The position numbers were made by a program, and so were the translations under genes. 64,000 nt of DNA, taken from the NCBI RefSeq assembly GCF_004745635.1, contig NZ_SRLB01000015.1, positions 62,001-126,000 of the forward strand, given 5' to 3'. This DNA comes from Methylobacterium nonmethylotrophicum (GTDB lineage Bacteria; Pseudomonadota; Alphaproteobacteria; Rhizobiales; Beijerinckiaceae). Position 1 is the stretch's first letter. Each line of letters opens with the position of its first letter. The notes under the pieces are model-generated. The model did no database searches. It saw nothing but the letters and a program-made list of their open reading frames with translations, and was not told the origin of the DNA. Below, piece by piece: positions 38,639 through 49,153 of the stretch.

Positions 38639-39013
38639 TCAGCGGCCCCGGGCGAGCAGGCGCGACAGGAACCAGAGCGGGACCACCACCACGGCGCCGG
38701 CGATGAACCAGCGGCCGGCATCGTGGAAGGTGTCGAGGCCGAGGGCGATCAGCGAGCGCACCGTGTCGTAGGCCTGGGCGAACAGGAGCCCGGGCGTGAC
38801 GCCGATCATCGCCATGCCGGCGCCGACGAGGAGCGACAGGAAGACGAGCCGGACCAGCACCGCCGCCGGCGAGCCGCCGAGGAAGCGGTGAAGGCCCGAG
38901 GCCCGGCCCTCCCGATAGGGTCCGGGGCCCTGCTGGTAGGGTCCCTGCTGGAAGGGGCCTTGGCCGCCCGGGCTCGGCCCGCCGAAGGGACGGTTGAATC
39001 TCTGCTCGCTCAT
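38639..39013 (-). CDS. DUF6460-type membrane protein
   Basis: A 124-aa protein. A Gly/Pro/Gln-rich N-terminus (NRPFGGPSPGGQGPFQQGPY, continuing QQGPG) is followed by HRFLGGSPAAVLVRLVFLSL and two membrane helices (about 50-75 and 100-122), the pattern of the Rhizobiales DUF6460 family. Function unknown. The ATG at 39013 has a gaggaag ribosome site. Its promoter region carries five 19-bp tandem repeats. Confidence 0.8.
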   Translation of the reverse strand: MSEQRFNRPFGGPSPGGQGPFQQGPYQQGPGPYREGRASGLHRFLGGSPAAVLVRLVFLSLLVGAGMAMIGVTPGLLFAQAYDTVRSLIALGLDTFHDAGRWFIAGAVVVVPLWFLSRLLARGR

Positions 39014-39066
39014 GCTTCCTCGCGATCCTACCGTTGCGGGGACCAAGCCCCGACCCTCGCCTCAGC

Positions 39067-39161
39067 GCAACCCGTCTGTTGCGGCGCAGTCGGAATTTTG
39101 CGACGCAACCCGATCGTTGCGCAGCAACCCGGTTGTTGCGCAGCAACCGAACTGTTGCGGG
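39067..39161. repeat. Five 19-bp tandem repeats with internal inverted symmetry
   Basis: Units start at 39067, 39086, 39105, 39124 and 39143, exactly 19 bp apart. The best units read gcaacccgatcgttgcgca and gcaacccggttgttgcgca; unit 2 (gcagtcggaattttgcgac) is degenerate. Each good unit is an inverted repeat (GCAAC...GTTGC), and junctions form GTTGC-GCA-GCAAC (39116-39128 and 39135-39147). The array lies 54 bp upstream of the DUF6460 start (minus strand) and 213 bp before the esterase start (plus strand). Confidence 0.9.
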
Positions 39162-39373
39162 ATTGTCGCATAACGGACGAAACCCGGTACGGCCTGACGC
39201 ATTGCACCGTTTGGCAATCCGGACCTGAGATGGCAACCTTCCCGGATTATCCCAAGATGCTCTCGAGATGCCCGGCGCGTCACGCCGGGCCGTAAGACTG
39301 GCCCGCCCGCAACCCCGAGACGCTCCGCCGCGCGACGCCGGCGGCGCAGCGCCGCGAGATTGATAGCCCGAGC

Positions 39374-40324
39374 ATGATCGACCACGCGCTCTTCGACCCG
39401 GCGAAAACCGATCCCGACGCCGAGCGGCTGAACCAGGAGATCATCGCCGCCCAGGCCCGGGCGCCGGACCCCTGGTCCATGCCGGTGGCGGAGGTGCGCG
39501 AGCGCCGGCGGCGCGGCAGCCTCGCCTATCCGGCGATGCCCCACAGCTCGCGCGCCGAGACCATGACGATCCAGGGTCCCGGCGGTCCGCTGACCCTGCG
39601 GGTGATCCGGCCGCAGCGCAAGGCCCGGGGCGCCTACCTGCACATCCATTCCGGCGGCTGGATCTGGGGCGGGGCCGACGAGCAGGATCCCTGGCTCGAG
39701 CGCATCGCCGAGCGCTGCGGCTTCGTCTGCGTCTCGGTCGCGTACCGGCTCGCGCCCGAGCATCCCTATCCGGCGCCGATCGACGATTGCGAGGCGGCGG
39801 CGTTGTGGCTCCACCACGAGGGCCGCAAGCTGTTCGGGGTCGAGGCCCTGACGATCGGCGGCGAGTCGGTCGGGGCGCATCTGAGCGTGATGACGCTCCT
39901 GCGCCTGCGCGACCGCCACCGGCTGCCGAAGGCGTTTCGCGGCGCCAACCTGTTCTCCGGCCTCTTCGACCTCGGCGTGACGGCCAGCGCCCGCAACTGG
40001 GGCGAGCAGCGCCTGGTCCTCAACTCCACCGACATACGCCGCTTCGCCGACGGCTTCGTGCCGGAAGGGGTCGCCCGGCGCTCGCCCGAGGTCTCGCCGC
40101 TCTATGCCGACCTCGCCGGCCTGCCGCCGGCCCTGTTCTCGGTCGGCACCCGCGATCCGCTCCTCGACGACACGCTGTTCATGTCGATGCGCTGGGCCGC
40201 GGCCAATAACGGCGGCTACACCTCGGTCTATACCGGCGGCTGCCACGTCTTCATCCGCTACCCCCTCGCCATGACTCAGAGGGCCCTGGAACTGATCGAG
40301 CGCTTCCTGATGGCGCTAGCGTGA
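39374..40324 (+). CDS. Alpha/beta-hydrolase, HSL-type esterase
   Basis: A 316-aa hydrolase of the hormone-sensitive-lipase/acetyl-esterase type. The oxyanion motif is HSGGWIWGG (about 94-102; the usual HGGG has a Ser inserted). The nucleophile Ser is in GGESVGAHLS (about 165), the Asp in TRDPLLDDT (about 263) and the His in GGCHVFIRY (about 290). The natural ester is unknown. Its TGA overlaps the GTG of the transporter gene by 4 bp, so the two are coupled. Confidence 0.87.
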   Translation: MIDHALFDPAKTDPDAERLNQEIIAAQARAPDPWSMPVAEVRERRRRGSLAYPAMPHSSRAETMTIQGPGGPLTLRVIRPQRKARGAYLHIHSGGWIWGGADEQDPWLERIAERCGFVCVSVAYRLAPEHPYPAPIDDCEAAALWLHHEGRKLFGVEALTIGGESVGAHLSVMTLLRLRDRHRLPKAFRGANLFSGLFDLGVTASARNWGEQRLVLNSTDIRRFADGFVPEGVARRSPEVSPLYADLAGLPPALFSVGTRDPLLDDTLFMSMRWAAANNGGYTSVYTGGCHVFIRYPLAMTQRALELIERFLMALA

Positions 40325-41223
40325 GGCGCGGATCCGCGGCGACCGCCTACGCGCTCCTCGCCCTCGCGGCCCTGCTCTGGGCCGCCAACGCGGTGGTGAG
40401 CAAGGCGGCGGTCGGCCTCGTCTCGCCGCAGGCGTTGGTCTCCTTGCGCTGGTCGATCGCGCTCGCCGCCATCGCGCTCCTCGCCGGGCGCGAGACGCTC
40501 CGGCACGGGCGCGCCTTGCGGGCCCACTGGCTCATGATCCTGCTGATGGGCGGCTTCGGCTACACCGCCTTCAACGCGCTGTTCTACGTCGCGGGGGCGC
40601 ACACCACCACCGTCAACCTGGTGCTGTTCCAGGGCGCGATCCCGGTCCTGGTGATGGGGCTGAACTACCTCGCCCGCGGCGTCGCGGTGCGGCCGGGCCA
40701 GCTCCTCGGCGCCGCCATCACCCTGGCCGGGGTGTCGCTGGCGGCGAGCCACGGCGACCTCGCCAACCTGCGCGACCTCGCCTTCAACCGCGGCGACCTC
40801 TTCGTGGCGCTCGCCTGCCTGTTCTATGCCGGCTACACCGTCGCCCTGCCCTTGCGCCCGGCGGTGCCGGGGCTCGTCTTCTTCGCCGCGATGGCGGTGG
40901 CGGCCTGGGCGACCTCGGTGCCGCTGCTCATCGGCGAATGGGCTGCCGGCCACACGATCTGGCCCGGCCCCGCGGGCTGGGGGCTCATCGCGTTCACGGC
41001 GCTCGGGCCCTCGCTGGCCTCGCAGCTCGCCTTCATGCGCGGGGTCGAGGCCATCGGGCCGAACCGCGCGGGCCTGTTCGCCAACCTGGTCCCGGTCTTC
41101 GGGGCGATCCTGGCGGTCGCGGTGGTGGGCGAGCCGTTCGGCGCCACCGAGGCGCTGGCGCTCGCCCTGGTGCTGGGCGGGATCGCGGTGTCGGAGGTTC
41201 TGGGCCGCCGGACCGCGGCGTGA
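40321..41223 (+). CDS. EamA/DMT-family transporter
   Basis: A 300-aa protein with ten predicted membrane helices in two EamA repeats, starting ATAYALLALAALLWAANAVV, with FNALFYVAGAHTTTVNLVLF in the first repeat and GPNRAGLFANLVPVFGAILA in the second. Drug/metabolite exporters of this type move amino acids or metabolites out. The GTG start overlaps the esterase stop; a shared substrate or product is possible. Confidence 0.9.
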   Translation: MRRGSAATAYALLALAALLWAANAVVSKAAVGLVSPQALVSLRWSIALAAIALLAGRETLRHGRALRAHWLMILLMGGFGYTAFNALFYVAGAHTTTVNLVLFQGAIPVLVMGLNYLARGVAVRPGQLLGAAITLAGVSLAASHGDLANLRDLAFNRGDLFVALACLFYAGYTVALPLRPAVPGLVFFAAMAVAAWATSVPLLIGEWAAGHTIWPGPAGWGLIAFTALGPSLASQLAFMRGVEAIGPNRAGLFANLVPVFGAILAVAVVGEPFGATEALALALVLGGIAVSEVLGRRTAA

Positions 41224-41280
41224 GCGTGGCCCGGAGCAGGGTTGCCTGTCGCAACTCTGCTCAGCTCCTTGTTTTCCGCC

Positions 41281-44200
41281 TCACTCCGCCGCCATCCGCT
41301 GCCCGCGCCACTGGGTCAGCAGGGCGCGAAGCGCCGCCGGCTTGAGCGGCTTGCCGAGCACGTGGACGCGCTGCGCGCCCGCGGCGTCGCGCAGTTCCGG
41401 CGAGCGGTCGGCGGTGAGCAGCACCGCCGGGATATCGGCGGCGAGCGCCGCCCGCAGGGACACGATCAGGTCGAGGCCGGTGCCCTGGTCGAGATGGTAA
41501 TCGGCCACGATCACGTCGGGGCGCAAGCGGCCGCCGAGCACCAGGGCCAGCGCCTCGCTGAGCGAGCCCGCGGTGTGGAGCGCGCAGCCCCAACTGCCGA
41601 CGAGCACCCGCATGCCGTCGACGATCGCCGGCTCGTTGTCGACCGCCAGCACGGTGAGGCCGGCGAGCGGCACGGTGACCGGGCGGGGCGCCTCGCCCTG
41701 CGCCTCGGGGGCGGGCCTCCGGGGCGCCCCCGGCACCGCGACCGAGAAGGCCGAGCCGCGGCCGGGCTTCGACGCCAGCGTCACCGGATGGTCGAGGAGG
41801 CGCGCGGTCCGCTCGACGATCGACAGGCCGAGCCCGAGGCCGCGGGCGACCCGCGCGCCCTGGTCGAGGCGCTGGAACTCGCGGAAGACCAGCTTCTGCT
41901 GCGCGGCCGGGATGCCGAGGCCGGTGTCGCACACCGTCAGCACCACCCGGTCGCCCCGCCGGCGCGCCCCGACGAGCACGCGCCCGCGCGGCGTGTACTT
42001 GATCGCGTTCGAGACCAGGTTGTGCAGGAGGCGGCGCAGCAATTGCCGGTCCGAGCGCAGGGCGAGGGAAGAGGGCACCACGGTGAGCCGCAAGCCCTTC
42101 TCCTGCGCCATTGGGCCGAACTCGCGCTGCACCTGCCGGAACAGGTCGGAGACCCGCACGATCGAGAGCTGGGGCTTCAGCGCGCCGGTGTCGAGGCGCG
42201 AGATCTCGAGCAGCGCGGTCAGGATCTCCTCGACGGCGTCGAGGGACGCGTCGACGTTCTCGGCGAGCGTCGGGTCGGTGGCCCGGTCGCGCTCGACGAG
42301 GGCGCTGGCATAGAGCCGCGCCGCGTTGAGGGGCTGGAGGATGTCGTGGCTCGCCGCGGCGAGGAAGCGGGTCTTCGAGGCGTTGGCCTCCTCGGCCTCG
42401 GCCTTGGCGCGGGTCAGCGCCGCGTTGAGGCGGGTCAGCTCCTCGGTCCGCTCGCGCACCCGGGTCTCGAGTTCCTCGTTGAGGCGGGTGCGGGCCTCCT
42501 CGGCGGCGACCGAATCGGTCACGTCGGTGTAGGTCGCGACCACGCCGCCGTTCGGCAGGAGGTTGGCGCGGATCTCGATCACCCGGCCGCTCGGATGGAG
42601 GCGCAGGCGCTGCGGCCCGGATTCGAGCCGGAAGGCGGCGATGCGCTCGGCGACCAGGGTGTCGGCGTCCCGTGCCCCGTAGGCGCCCCGGCCGGCGTTG
42701 AAGCGCACGATGGCTTCCAGGTCGATGCCGGTCTGGATCATGTCCGGCGGCAGGTCGTAGAGATCCGCGAAGGCGCGGTTCCACACGATCAGCTTCATGT
42801 CGCGGTCGAAGACCGTGATGCCCTGCTTGGCGTGGTCGAGCCCGTGCTGGAGGATGTCGCGGCTGTACTGGAAGGCCGCGGAGGCGTCGTCGAGGAGCTT
42901 GAGGGCGGCCTTCGGCGAGACGTTGCGCCGGCGCAGGAGCAGCGACAGGGCGAGCCGGGCCGAGGCCGCCCCGATCGCCGAGGCCAGCAGGTGCTCGGCG
43001 TGGCGCAGTTCGGGCAGGCCCGCGATCGCGTCGTCGCGCAGCGGACCCCTTCCCTGTCCCTGCGCGAACTCCTCGAAGGCCCGCACCGCCCGCTCCTCGC
43101 CGAGGAAGCGGGCCACGGTGGCGCGCAACTCGGCGATCGTCACGGCGCTGCGGAACAGCCGGAAGCTCGGCGCGCCGGGCCCGGCCTCGTCGAAGCCGGA
43201 GACCTGCCCGAACGCCTCGGCCTGCAGGCGCTCGATGGCGGTCGGCGGGCGCAGGAGCGAGCCTGCGACATACGCGAGGGTGTTGAGCCCGAGGCTCCAC
43301 AGCGTGCCGTGGACGAGGCGGGGGACGTCGTCGATGCCCATCAGCGCCGTCGGGCTCAGGGCTTCGATGCCGAACGGTCCTTCGGCGATGAGCGTCGCCG
43401 CCCAGCCGTCGCCGGTCACGAGGCTCGGCAGCAGCAGGGTGTAGAGCCAGACCGCGAACCCGACCGTGAGCCCGGCGGCGGCGCCCGCGCCGGTGCCGCG
43501 GCCCCAGTAAAGCGCGCCGACGAAGGCCGGGCCGATCTGCGCCACCGCCGCGAAGGACAGGAGCCCGATCGAGGCGAGCGCCACCTCGCCGGCGACCCGC
43601 GAATAGACGTAGGCCACCAGCACCACGGCGACGATGGCGATGCGGCGCACCACCAGCACGTAGCCGCCGAGATCCGAGGCGCCGGCCTCCGGGGCGGAGG
43701 GCGCCCCGGCCCCGAGGGGCCGGCGCCGCAGGGCGACCGGGATGACGAGGTGGTTCGAGATCATGATCGCCACCGCGACCGACTCGACGATCACCATCGC
43801 GGTCGCGGCCGAGAGGCCGCCGATGAAGGCGATCAGCGCGACTCCGTCGGCGCGCTCGTGCAGCGGCAGGGCGAGCACGATCATGTCGCGCTGCACCGTG
43901 CCCTCCGGGAAGAGGGCGAGGCCGGCCAGCGCCAGCGGCACCACGAACAGGTTGATGAGCACGAGGTAGAGCGGGAAGGTCCAGGCCGCCCGGCCGATAT
44001 CGGCCGGCGCCCGGTTCTCCACCACCGCCATGTGGAACTGGCGCGGCAGCAGCAGCACGGCCGCCGCCGAGAGCAGGGTCTGGACGAGCAGCGTCGCGGG
44101 GCCGGAGGTCTGCCCGACCAGGGGCCCGAGCCCCTGCGCGACGCTCGCGGCGACCGGCCGGTCGTGCAGCATCCAGCCGACCACGAAGCCGCCGACGGTG

Positions 44201-44826
44201 AGGAAGGCCAGGAGCTTGACGAGGGATTCCAGCGCCACCGCGAGCGTCAGCCCGTCCTGGTGCTCGGTGGCGTCGGCGTGGCGGGTGCCGAAGGCGACCG
44301 CGAAGCCCGCCAGCACCAGGGCCACGAACAGGCCGAGATCGCCCAGCATGCCGGCCGGTGCGCCGACCCCGTCGGTCGCCCGCAGGAACACCTGCAGCGA
44401 CGCCGCCACCGCCCGCAATTGCAGGGCGATGTAGGGCACCGCGCCCACCACCGCGATCAGGCAGACCAGGGCGGCGATGCGCTCGCTCTTGCCGTAGCGG
44501 GCGGCGATGAAGTCGGCGATCGAGGTTGAGTTCTGGGCCTTGGCGATCCGCACCACCCGGCCGAGCAGCCGGTAGCCGAGGCCCACCACCAGGACCGGGC
44601 CGACATAGATGGTGAGGAAGTCGAGGCCGGCATGGCTCGCGAGGCCGACCGAGCCGAAGAAGGTCCAGGAGGTGCAGTAGACCGCGAGCGACAGGGCGTA
44701 GATCGTCGGCCGCACCCGCGCGTCGCGCATCAGGGTCCGTCCGGCGACGTCGCCCCAATGGGCGACCGCGAACAGGGCACAGATGTAGACGAGGGCGGTC
44801 AGCACCACCGTCCAGCCCGCGATCAT
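41281..44826 (-). CDS. SLC5-type transporter fused to a hybrid histidine kinase
   Basis: An 1181-aa protein. Residues 1-~600 form a sodium:solute symporter-like domain with about 13 helices (YCTSWTFFGSVGLASHAGLD, AQNSTSIADFIAARYGKS). A PAS domain follows (about 680-780; VVATYTDVTDSV), then a coiled coil, the DHp with SHDILQPLNAARLYASAL (His about 827), the ATPase (NLVSNAIKY, DTGLGIP, GLGLGLSI) and a receiver with phospho-Asp in VIVADYHLD (about 1107). This is the CrbS/CbrA-like architecture plus a receiver, used to sense acetate or carbon/nitrogen state. No response regulator adjoins it. Confidence 0.92.
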   Translation of the reverse strand: MIAGWTVVLTALVYICALFAVAHWGDVAGRTLMRDARVRPTIYALSLAVYCTSWTFFGSVGLASHAGLDFLTIYVGPVLVVGLGYRLLGRVVRIAKAQNSTSIADFIAARYGKSERIAALVCLIAVVGAVPYIALQLRAVAASLQVFLRATDGVGAPAGMLGDLGLFVALVLAGFAVAFGTRHADATEHQDGLTLAVALESLVKLLAFLTVGGFVVGWMLHDRPVAASVAQGLGPLVGQTSGPATLLVQTLLSAAAVLLLPRQFHMAVVENRAPADIGRAAWTFPLYLVLINLFVVPLALAGLALFPEGTVQRDMIVLALPLHERADGVALIAFIGGLSAATAMVIVESVAVAIMISNHLVIPVALRRRPLGAGAPSAPEAGASDLGGYVLVVRRIAIVAVVLVAYVYSRVAGEVALASIGLLSFAAVAQIGPAFVGALYWGRGTGAGAAAGLTVGFAVWLYTLLLPSLVTGDGWAATLIAEGPFGIEALSPTALMGIDDVPRLVHGTLWSLGLNTLAYVAGSLLRPPTAIERLQAEAFGQVSGFDEAGPGAPSFRLFRSAVTIAELRATVARFLGEERAVRAFEEFAQGQGRGPLRDDAIAGLPELRHAEHLLASAIGAASARLALSLLLRRRNVSPKAALKLLDDASAAFQYSRDILQHGLDHAKQGITVFDRDMKLIVWNRAFADLYDLPPDMIQTGIDLEAIVRFNAGRGAYGARDADTLVAERIAAFRLESGPQRLRLHPSGRVIEIRANLLPNGGVVATYTDVTDSVAAEEARTRLNEELETRVRERTEELTRLNAALTRAKAEAEEANASKTRFLAAASHDILQPLNAARLYASALVERDRATDPTLAENVDASLDAVEEILTALLEISRLDTGALKPQLSIVRVSDLFRQVQREFGPMAQEKGLRLTVVPSSLALRSDRQLLRRLLHNLVSNAIKYTPRGRVLVGARRRGDRVVLTVCDTGLGIPAAQQKLVFREFQRLDQGARVARGLGLGLSIVERTARLLDHPVTLASKPGRGSAFSVAVPGAPRRPAPEAQGEAPRPVTVPLAGLTVLAVDNEPAIVDGMRVLVGSWGCALHTAGSLSEALALVLGGRLRPDVIVADYHLDQGTGLDLIVSLRAALAADIPAVLLTADRSPELRDAAGAQRVHVLGKPLKPAALRALLTQWRGQRMAAE

Positions 44827-44918
44827 CGGCGTCGTCCATCCCCGGCCCGGGCGGGGGCCCGGGCGTCATGGCGACGGGTGTAGAGCATGTCGGGGTCCGA
44901 GGGCGACCCCGCCTGCGC

Positions 44919-45092
44919 TCAGCCGTGGCAGGTGCAGCCGGCGTAGTCGCAGCCGGCATGGTGGGGATGGCCCTCGGCGCACTCGTCGCAGCAGAAGGCC
45001 TTGCCGTGGCGCGATACCGCCTTCTCGGTCGGGACCACGCAGACGCAATCCTCGCAGGCGCACTTCACCGTCTCGACGTTGGTACCGGTCAT
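44919..45092 (-). CDS. Bacterial metallothionein
   Basis: A 57-aa protein with ten cysteines (KCACEDCVCVV, FCCDECAEGH, CDYAGCTCHG) and several histidines, matching SmtA/BmtA metallothioneins that bind Zn, Cd or Cu in the cytoplasm. It is translated from an ATG overlapping the stop of the ArsR/SmtB-type gene by 4 bp (ATGA), so regulator and metal sink are one operon. Confidence 0.93.
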   Translation of the reverse strand: MTGTNVETVKCACEDCVCVVPTEKAVSRHGKAFCCDECAEGHPHHAGCDYAGCTCHG

Positions 45093-45442
45093 GGATCCGT
45101 TTCCTCCTCGTGGTCCTGGTTTCGTACGGGCTCGTGCGGCTCGGTGAGGTGGGCGACCATGCTGCCGAGGACGTCGCGCACGTGATCGTCGTCGATGCCG
45201 TAGGCGACGTGCCGCCCGTGGCGGACCGCGCGCAGGATGCGGGCCGTCCGCAGCAGGCGCAGGTGGTGCGAGGTCAGCGATTGCGACAGGCCGAGCGCCC
45301 CGCCGATCTCGCCGACCGTGCTCTCCGCCTCCAGGCAGGCGAGCACGATGCGCAGGCGGTTCGGCTCCCCGAGGAGCCGGAAGACCTCCGCCACGTCCGC
45401 GACCTGCTCGGGCGACAGGAGCCGCACGTTGATTCTCACCAA
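45089..45442 (-). CDS. ArsR/SmtB-family metal sensor repressor
   Basis: A 117-aa winged-helix repressor (FRLLGEPNRLRIVLACLE, then LGLSQSLTSHHLRLLRTA). Near the C-terminus is DDHVRDVLGSMVAHLTE, the D-x-H-x10-H-x2-E alpha-5 metal site that marks zinc-sensing SmtB/CzrA proteins. The start is TTG 45442 or GTG 45439; both lie inside the operator palindrome. It precedes the metallothionein gene with a 4-bp overlap. Expected action: repress the operon until Zn (or Cd) is in excess. Confidence 0.9.
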   Translation of the reverse strand: MVRINVRLLSPEQVADVAEVFRLLGEPNRLRIVLACLEAESTVGEIGGALGLSQSLTSHHLRLLRTARILRAVRHGRHVAYGIDDDHVRDVLGSMVAHLTEPHEPVRNQDHEEETDP

Positions 45443-45469
45443 CGCATGAACACCTGCTCATGTGTTGGT
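45438..45469. promoter_or_regulatory. SmtB/ArsR-type operator palindrome
   Basis: A 32-bp imperfect palindrome: accaac-g-catga (45438-45449) pairs with tcatg-t-gttggt (45458-45469). The core atgaacacctgctcat is close to the TGAA/TTCA-type 12-2-12 operators of zinc ArsR repressors. The likely start codon of the regulator gene lies in its left arm. Confidence 0.8.
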
Positions 45470-45704
45470 GCGTGGCGGCCGATGTCAAGCGCGGGAACCG
45501 TCCCTCTTGCCCGAATGCGATCGGCCTCGCGGCACCGGTCGCGCCGCAGGGCCGGGGCACGGGACACGCCACGGCCGATCTGTCTGCGGCGGCGCATCTC
45601 CAACCCGCACCCTCGGGATGAGGTTTGAGGATCGGAGGTCGGTGACCCCTGGTCGATCGCAGTGTCGGGGAGTGTGGGCCGGGGGAGACGAGGGCCGGGG
45701 AGGG

Positions 45705-47249
45705 TCAGGCGGCGGCGCGTGACCGCATCAGGTCGGCCCCGTTGCCGACGGCGCGGGTGTAGAGCGAGCCGTAGCCCTCGGCGGCCCTGTCCCAGCCGAA
45801 GTCGCGCGCCATGGCGTTGCGGCGCATCGCGCCGAGGCGGCGCTTCGACGCGAAGGTGTCGAAGGCGCGGCGGATGGCGCCGCTGAGGCCCTTGAGCGAG
45901 GCCTCGCCGAACAGGAAGCCGGTGACGCCGTCCTCGACCGTGTCGGCCAGCCCCCCGGTGCGGTGCGCGATCGGCAGGGAGCCGAAGCGCTGGGCGTACA
46001 TCTGGGCGAGGCCGCAGGGCTCGAAGCGCGAGGGCATCAGCAGGAAGTCGCTGCCGGCGAACATCCGGTGGGCGTCGGTCTCCTCGAAGCCGACCCGCAC
46101 CCCGACGGAACCGGGATGGCGCCGGGCGAGGTCCAGGAAGGCGGCCTCGAACCGGGGCTCGCCCTGGCCGGTCACCACGAGCTGCCCGCCCTCCGCGACG
46201 ATCGACTCGGCGGCCGCCAGGGTCAGGTCGACGCCCTTCTGGTGCACGAGGCGCGACACGATGGCGAAGAGCGGTCCCCGCGAGACGCCGAGGCCGAACC
46301 GGCCGCGCACCGCGTCGGCATTGGCGCGCTTGCCCTTCCAGTCGTCGGGCTCGAAGCGGGTGGCGAGGTGGGGATCGGTGCGCGGGTCCCAGGCCTCGTC
46401 GATGCCGTTGAGGATGCCGGCGAGCCGCCCCTGGTGGGCGCGGGTGCGCAGGAGCCCGTCGAGGCCGCAGCCGAATTCCGGCGTGGTGATCTCGTGGGCG
46501 TAGGTCTCGCTGACGGTGGTGACGTGCGAGGCGTAGAACAGGCCGGCCTTGAGGAAGGAGAGCTTGCCGTAGAACTCGACCCCGTCAATGTGGAAGGCGC
46601 TCTCCGGCACGCCGAGGCGGCCGAGATTCTCCCACGGAAACAGGCCCTGATAGGCGAGGTTGTGGATGGTGAGCACGCTCGGCACGCGCTGGCCGCGCCA
46701 GGCCAGGTAGGCGGGGGCGAGCGCCGTCTGCCAGTCGTTGAGGTGGAGGAGGTCGGCGCGCCACGCGGGGTCGATGCCCTGGGCGAGCTCGGCGGCCGCG
46801 AGGCTGAGGCGGCCGAAGCGCAGGTCGTTGTCGGAGAAGTCGACGCCCTGGTCGCCGTAGGGCGAGCCGTCGCGGTCGTAGAGGTCGGGGCTCATGATGA
46901 CGTAGACCGGCAGGCCGTCGCCGGTCTCGGTCAGGCCGAGGTCGCAGGGCGGCATGTCGGCGCTGCCCGGAAGCTGGGCCACCACCGCGATCTCCGGATG
47001 GCGGTCGACGACCTGGCGATAGCCCGGGATCAGGATGCGCACGTCGTAGTGCTGGCGCAGGGCCCGGGGCAGGGAGGACGCGACCTCGCCGAGGCCCCCG
47101 GTCTTCACGAAATCGGCCATCTCTGGCGTGGCATAGAGGATGCGCGGTCGGAGCGAGCCGCGCACGGCCTCGATGGCTCCGTCGGGGGAACCCTCTGACG
47201 ACACCGCCGGCGCCTGCGAAGCCGACCGTGCCGACGCCGGACATGTCAT
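45705..47249 (-). CDS. glgA: Glycogen synthase (ADP-glucose)
   Basis: A 514-aa GT5 glycosyltransferase extending alpha-1,4-glucan from ADP-glucose. The ADP-glucose loop KTGGLGEVASSLPRAL is at residues 49-64, HLNDWQTAL near 175, and SRFEPCGLAQMYAQRFG near 406. The first ~33 residues are an extra Ser/Ala-rich segment. The ATG at 47249 is preferred to 47318, which adds an unlikely N-terminus. It is downstream of the GH13 gene on the same strand, separated by a 227-bp gap with a terminator-like hairpin. No glgC or glgB is in view. Confidence 0.94.
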   Translation of the reverse strand: MTCPASARSASQAPAVSSEGSPDGAIEAVRGSLRPRILYATPEMADFVKTGGLGEVASSLPRALRQHYDVRILIPGYRQVVDRHPEIAVVAQLPGSADMPPCDLGLTETGDGLPVYVIMSPDLYDRDGSPYGDQGVDFSDNDLRFGRLSLAAAELAQGIDPAWRADLLHLNDWQTALAPAYLAWRGQRVPSVLTIHNLAYQGLFPWENLGRLGVPESAFHIDGVEFYGKLSFLKAGLFYASHVTTVSETYAHEITTPEFGCGLDGLLRTRAHQGRLAGILNGIDEAWDPRTDPHLATRFEPDDWKGKRANADAVRGRFGLGVSRGPLFAIVSRLVHQKGVDLTLAAAESIVAEGGQLVVTGQGEPRFEAAFLDLARRHPGSVGVRVGFEETDAHRMFAGSDFLLMPSRFEPCGLAQMYAQRFGSLPIAHRTGGLADTVEDGVTGFLFGEASLKGLSGAIRRAFDTFASKRRLGAMRRNAMARDFGWDRAAEGYGSLYTRAVGNGADLMRSRAAA

Positions 47250-47394
47250 GAATGAGCCCCCACACCGCGAGCCGGACGGACCCCGAGCGGATATAACCGC
47301 GGCGTAACACCACGACAACGCACCGCTGCGGCTCCGGTTCCAGTGCGGTGCACAATATCAGAACGGATGAGAGCGGCAAGACAAAAATAATTAA

Positions 47395-47429
47395 CGGAAA
47401 GCAAAAAACCCGTTTCTCGCCGCTTTCCG
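47395..47429 (-). terminator. Probable terminator after the GH13 gene
   Basis: On the minus strand an 8-bp stem (cggaaagc/gctttccg; 47422-47429 with 47395-47402) closes a 19-nt loop that itself holds a gttttttg run, and is followed by ttaattatttttg. The AT-rich stretch beyond (47340-47400) may also supply the glgA promoter. Confidence 0.5.
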
Positions 47430-47476
47430 AAGCTGTGCCGTGTAACGGGTGAAGCTCAGGCAGGCAGACGATCAGC

Positions 47477-49153
<1,677 letters not shown>

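Noticed and set aside
39062-39240. Coding frame through the 19-bp repeat array
   Set aside because: The frames repeat because the DNA repeats; there is no start with a ribosome site and no domain.
41242-44529. 1095-codon plus-strand frame opposite the SLC5-kinase
   Set aside because: Low-complexity His/Asp/Glu/Arg translation; complementary strand carries a full multi-domain protein.
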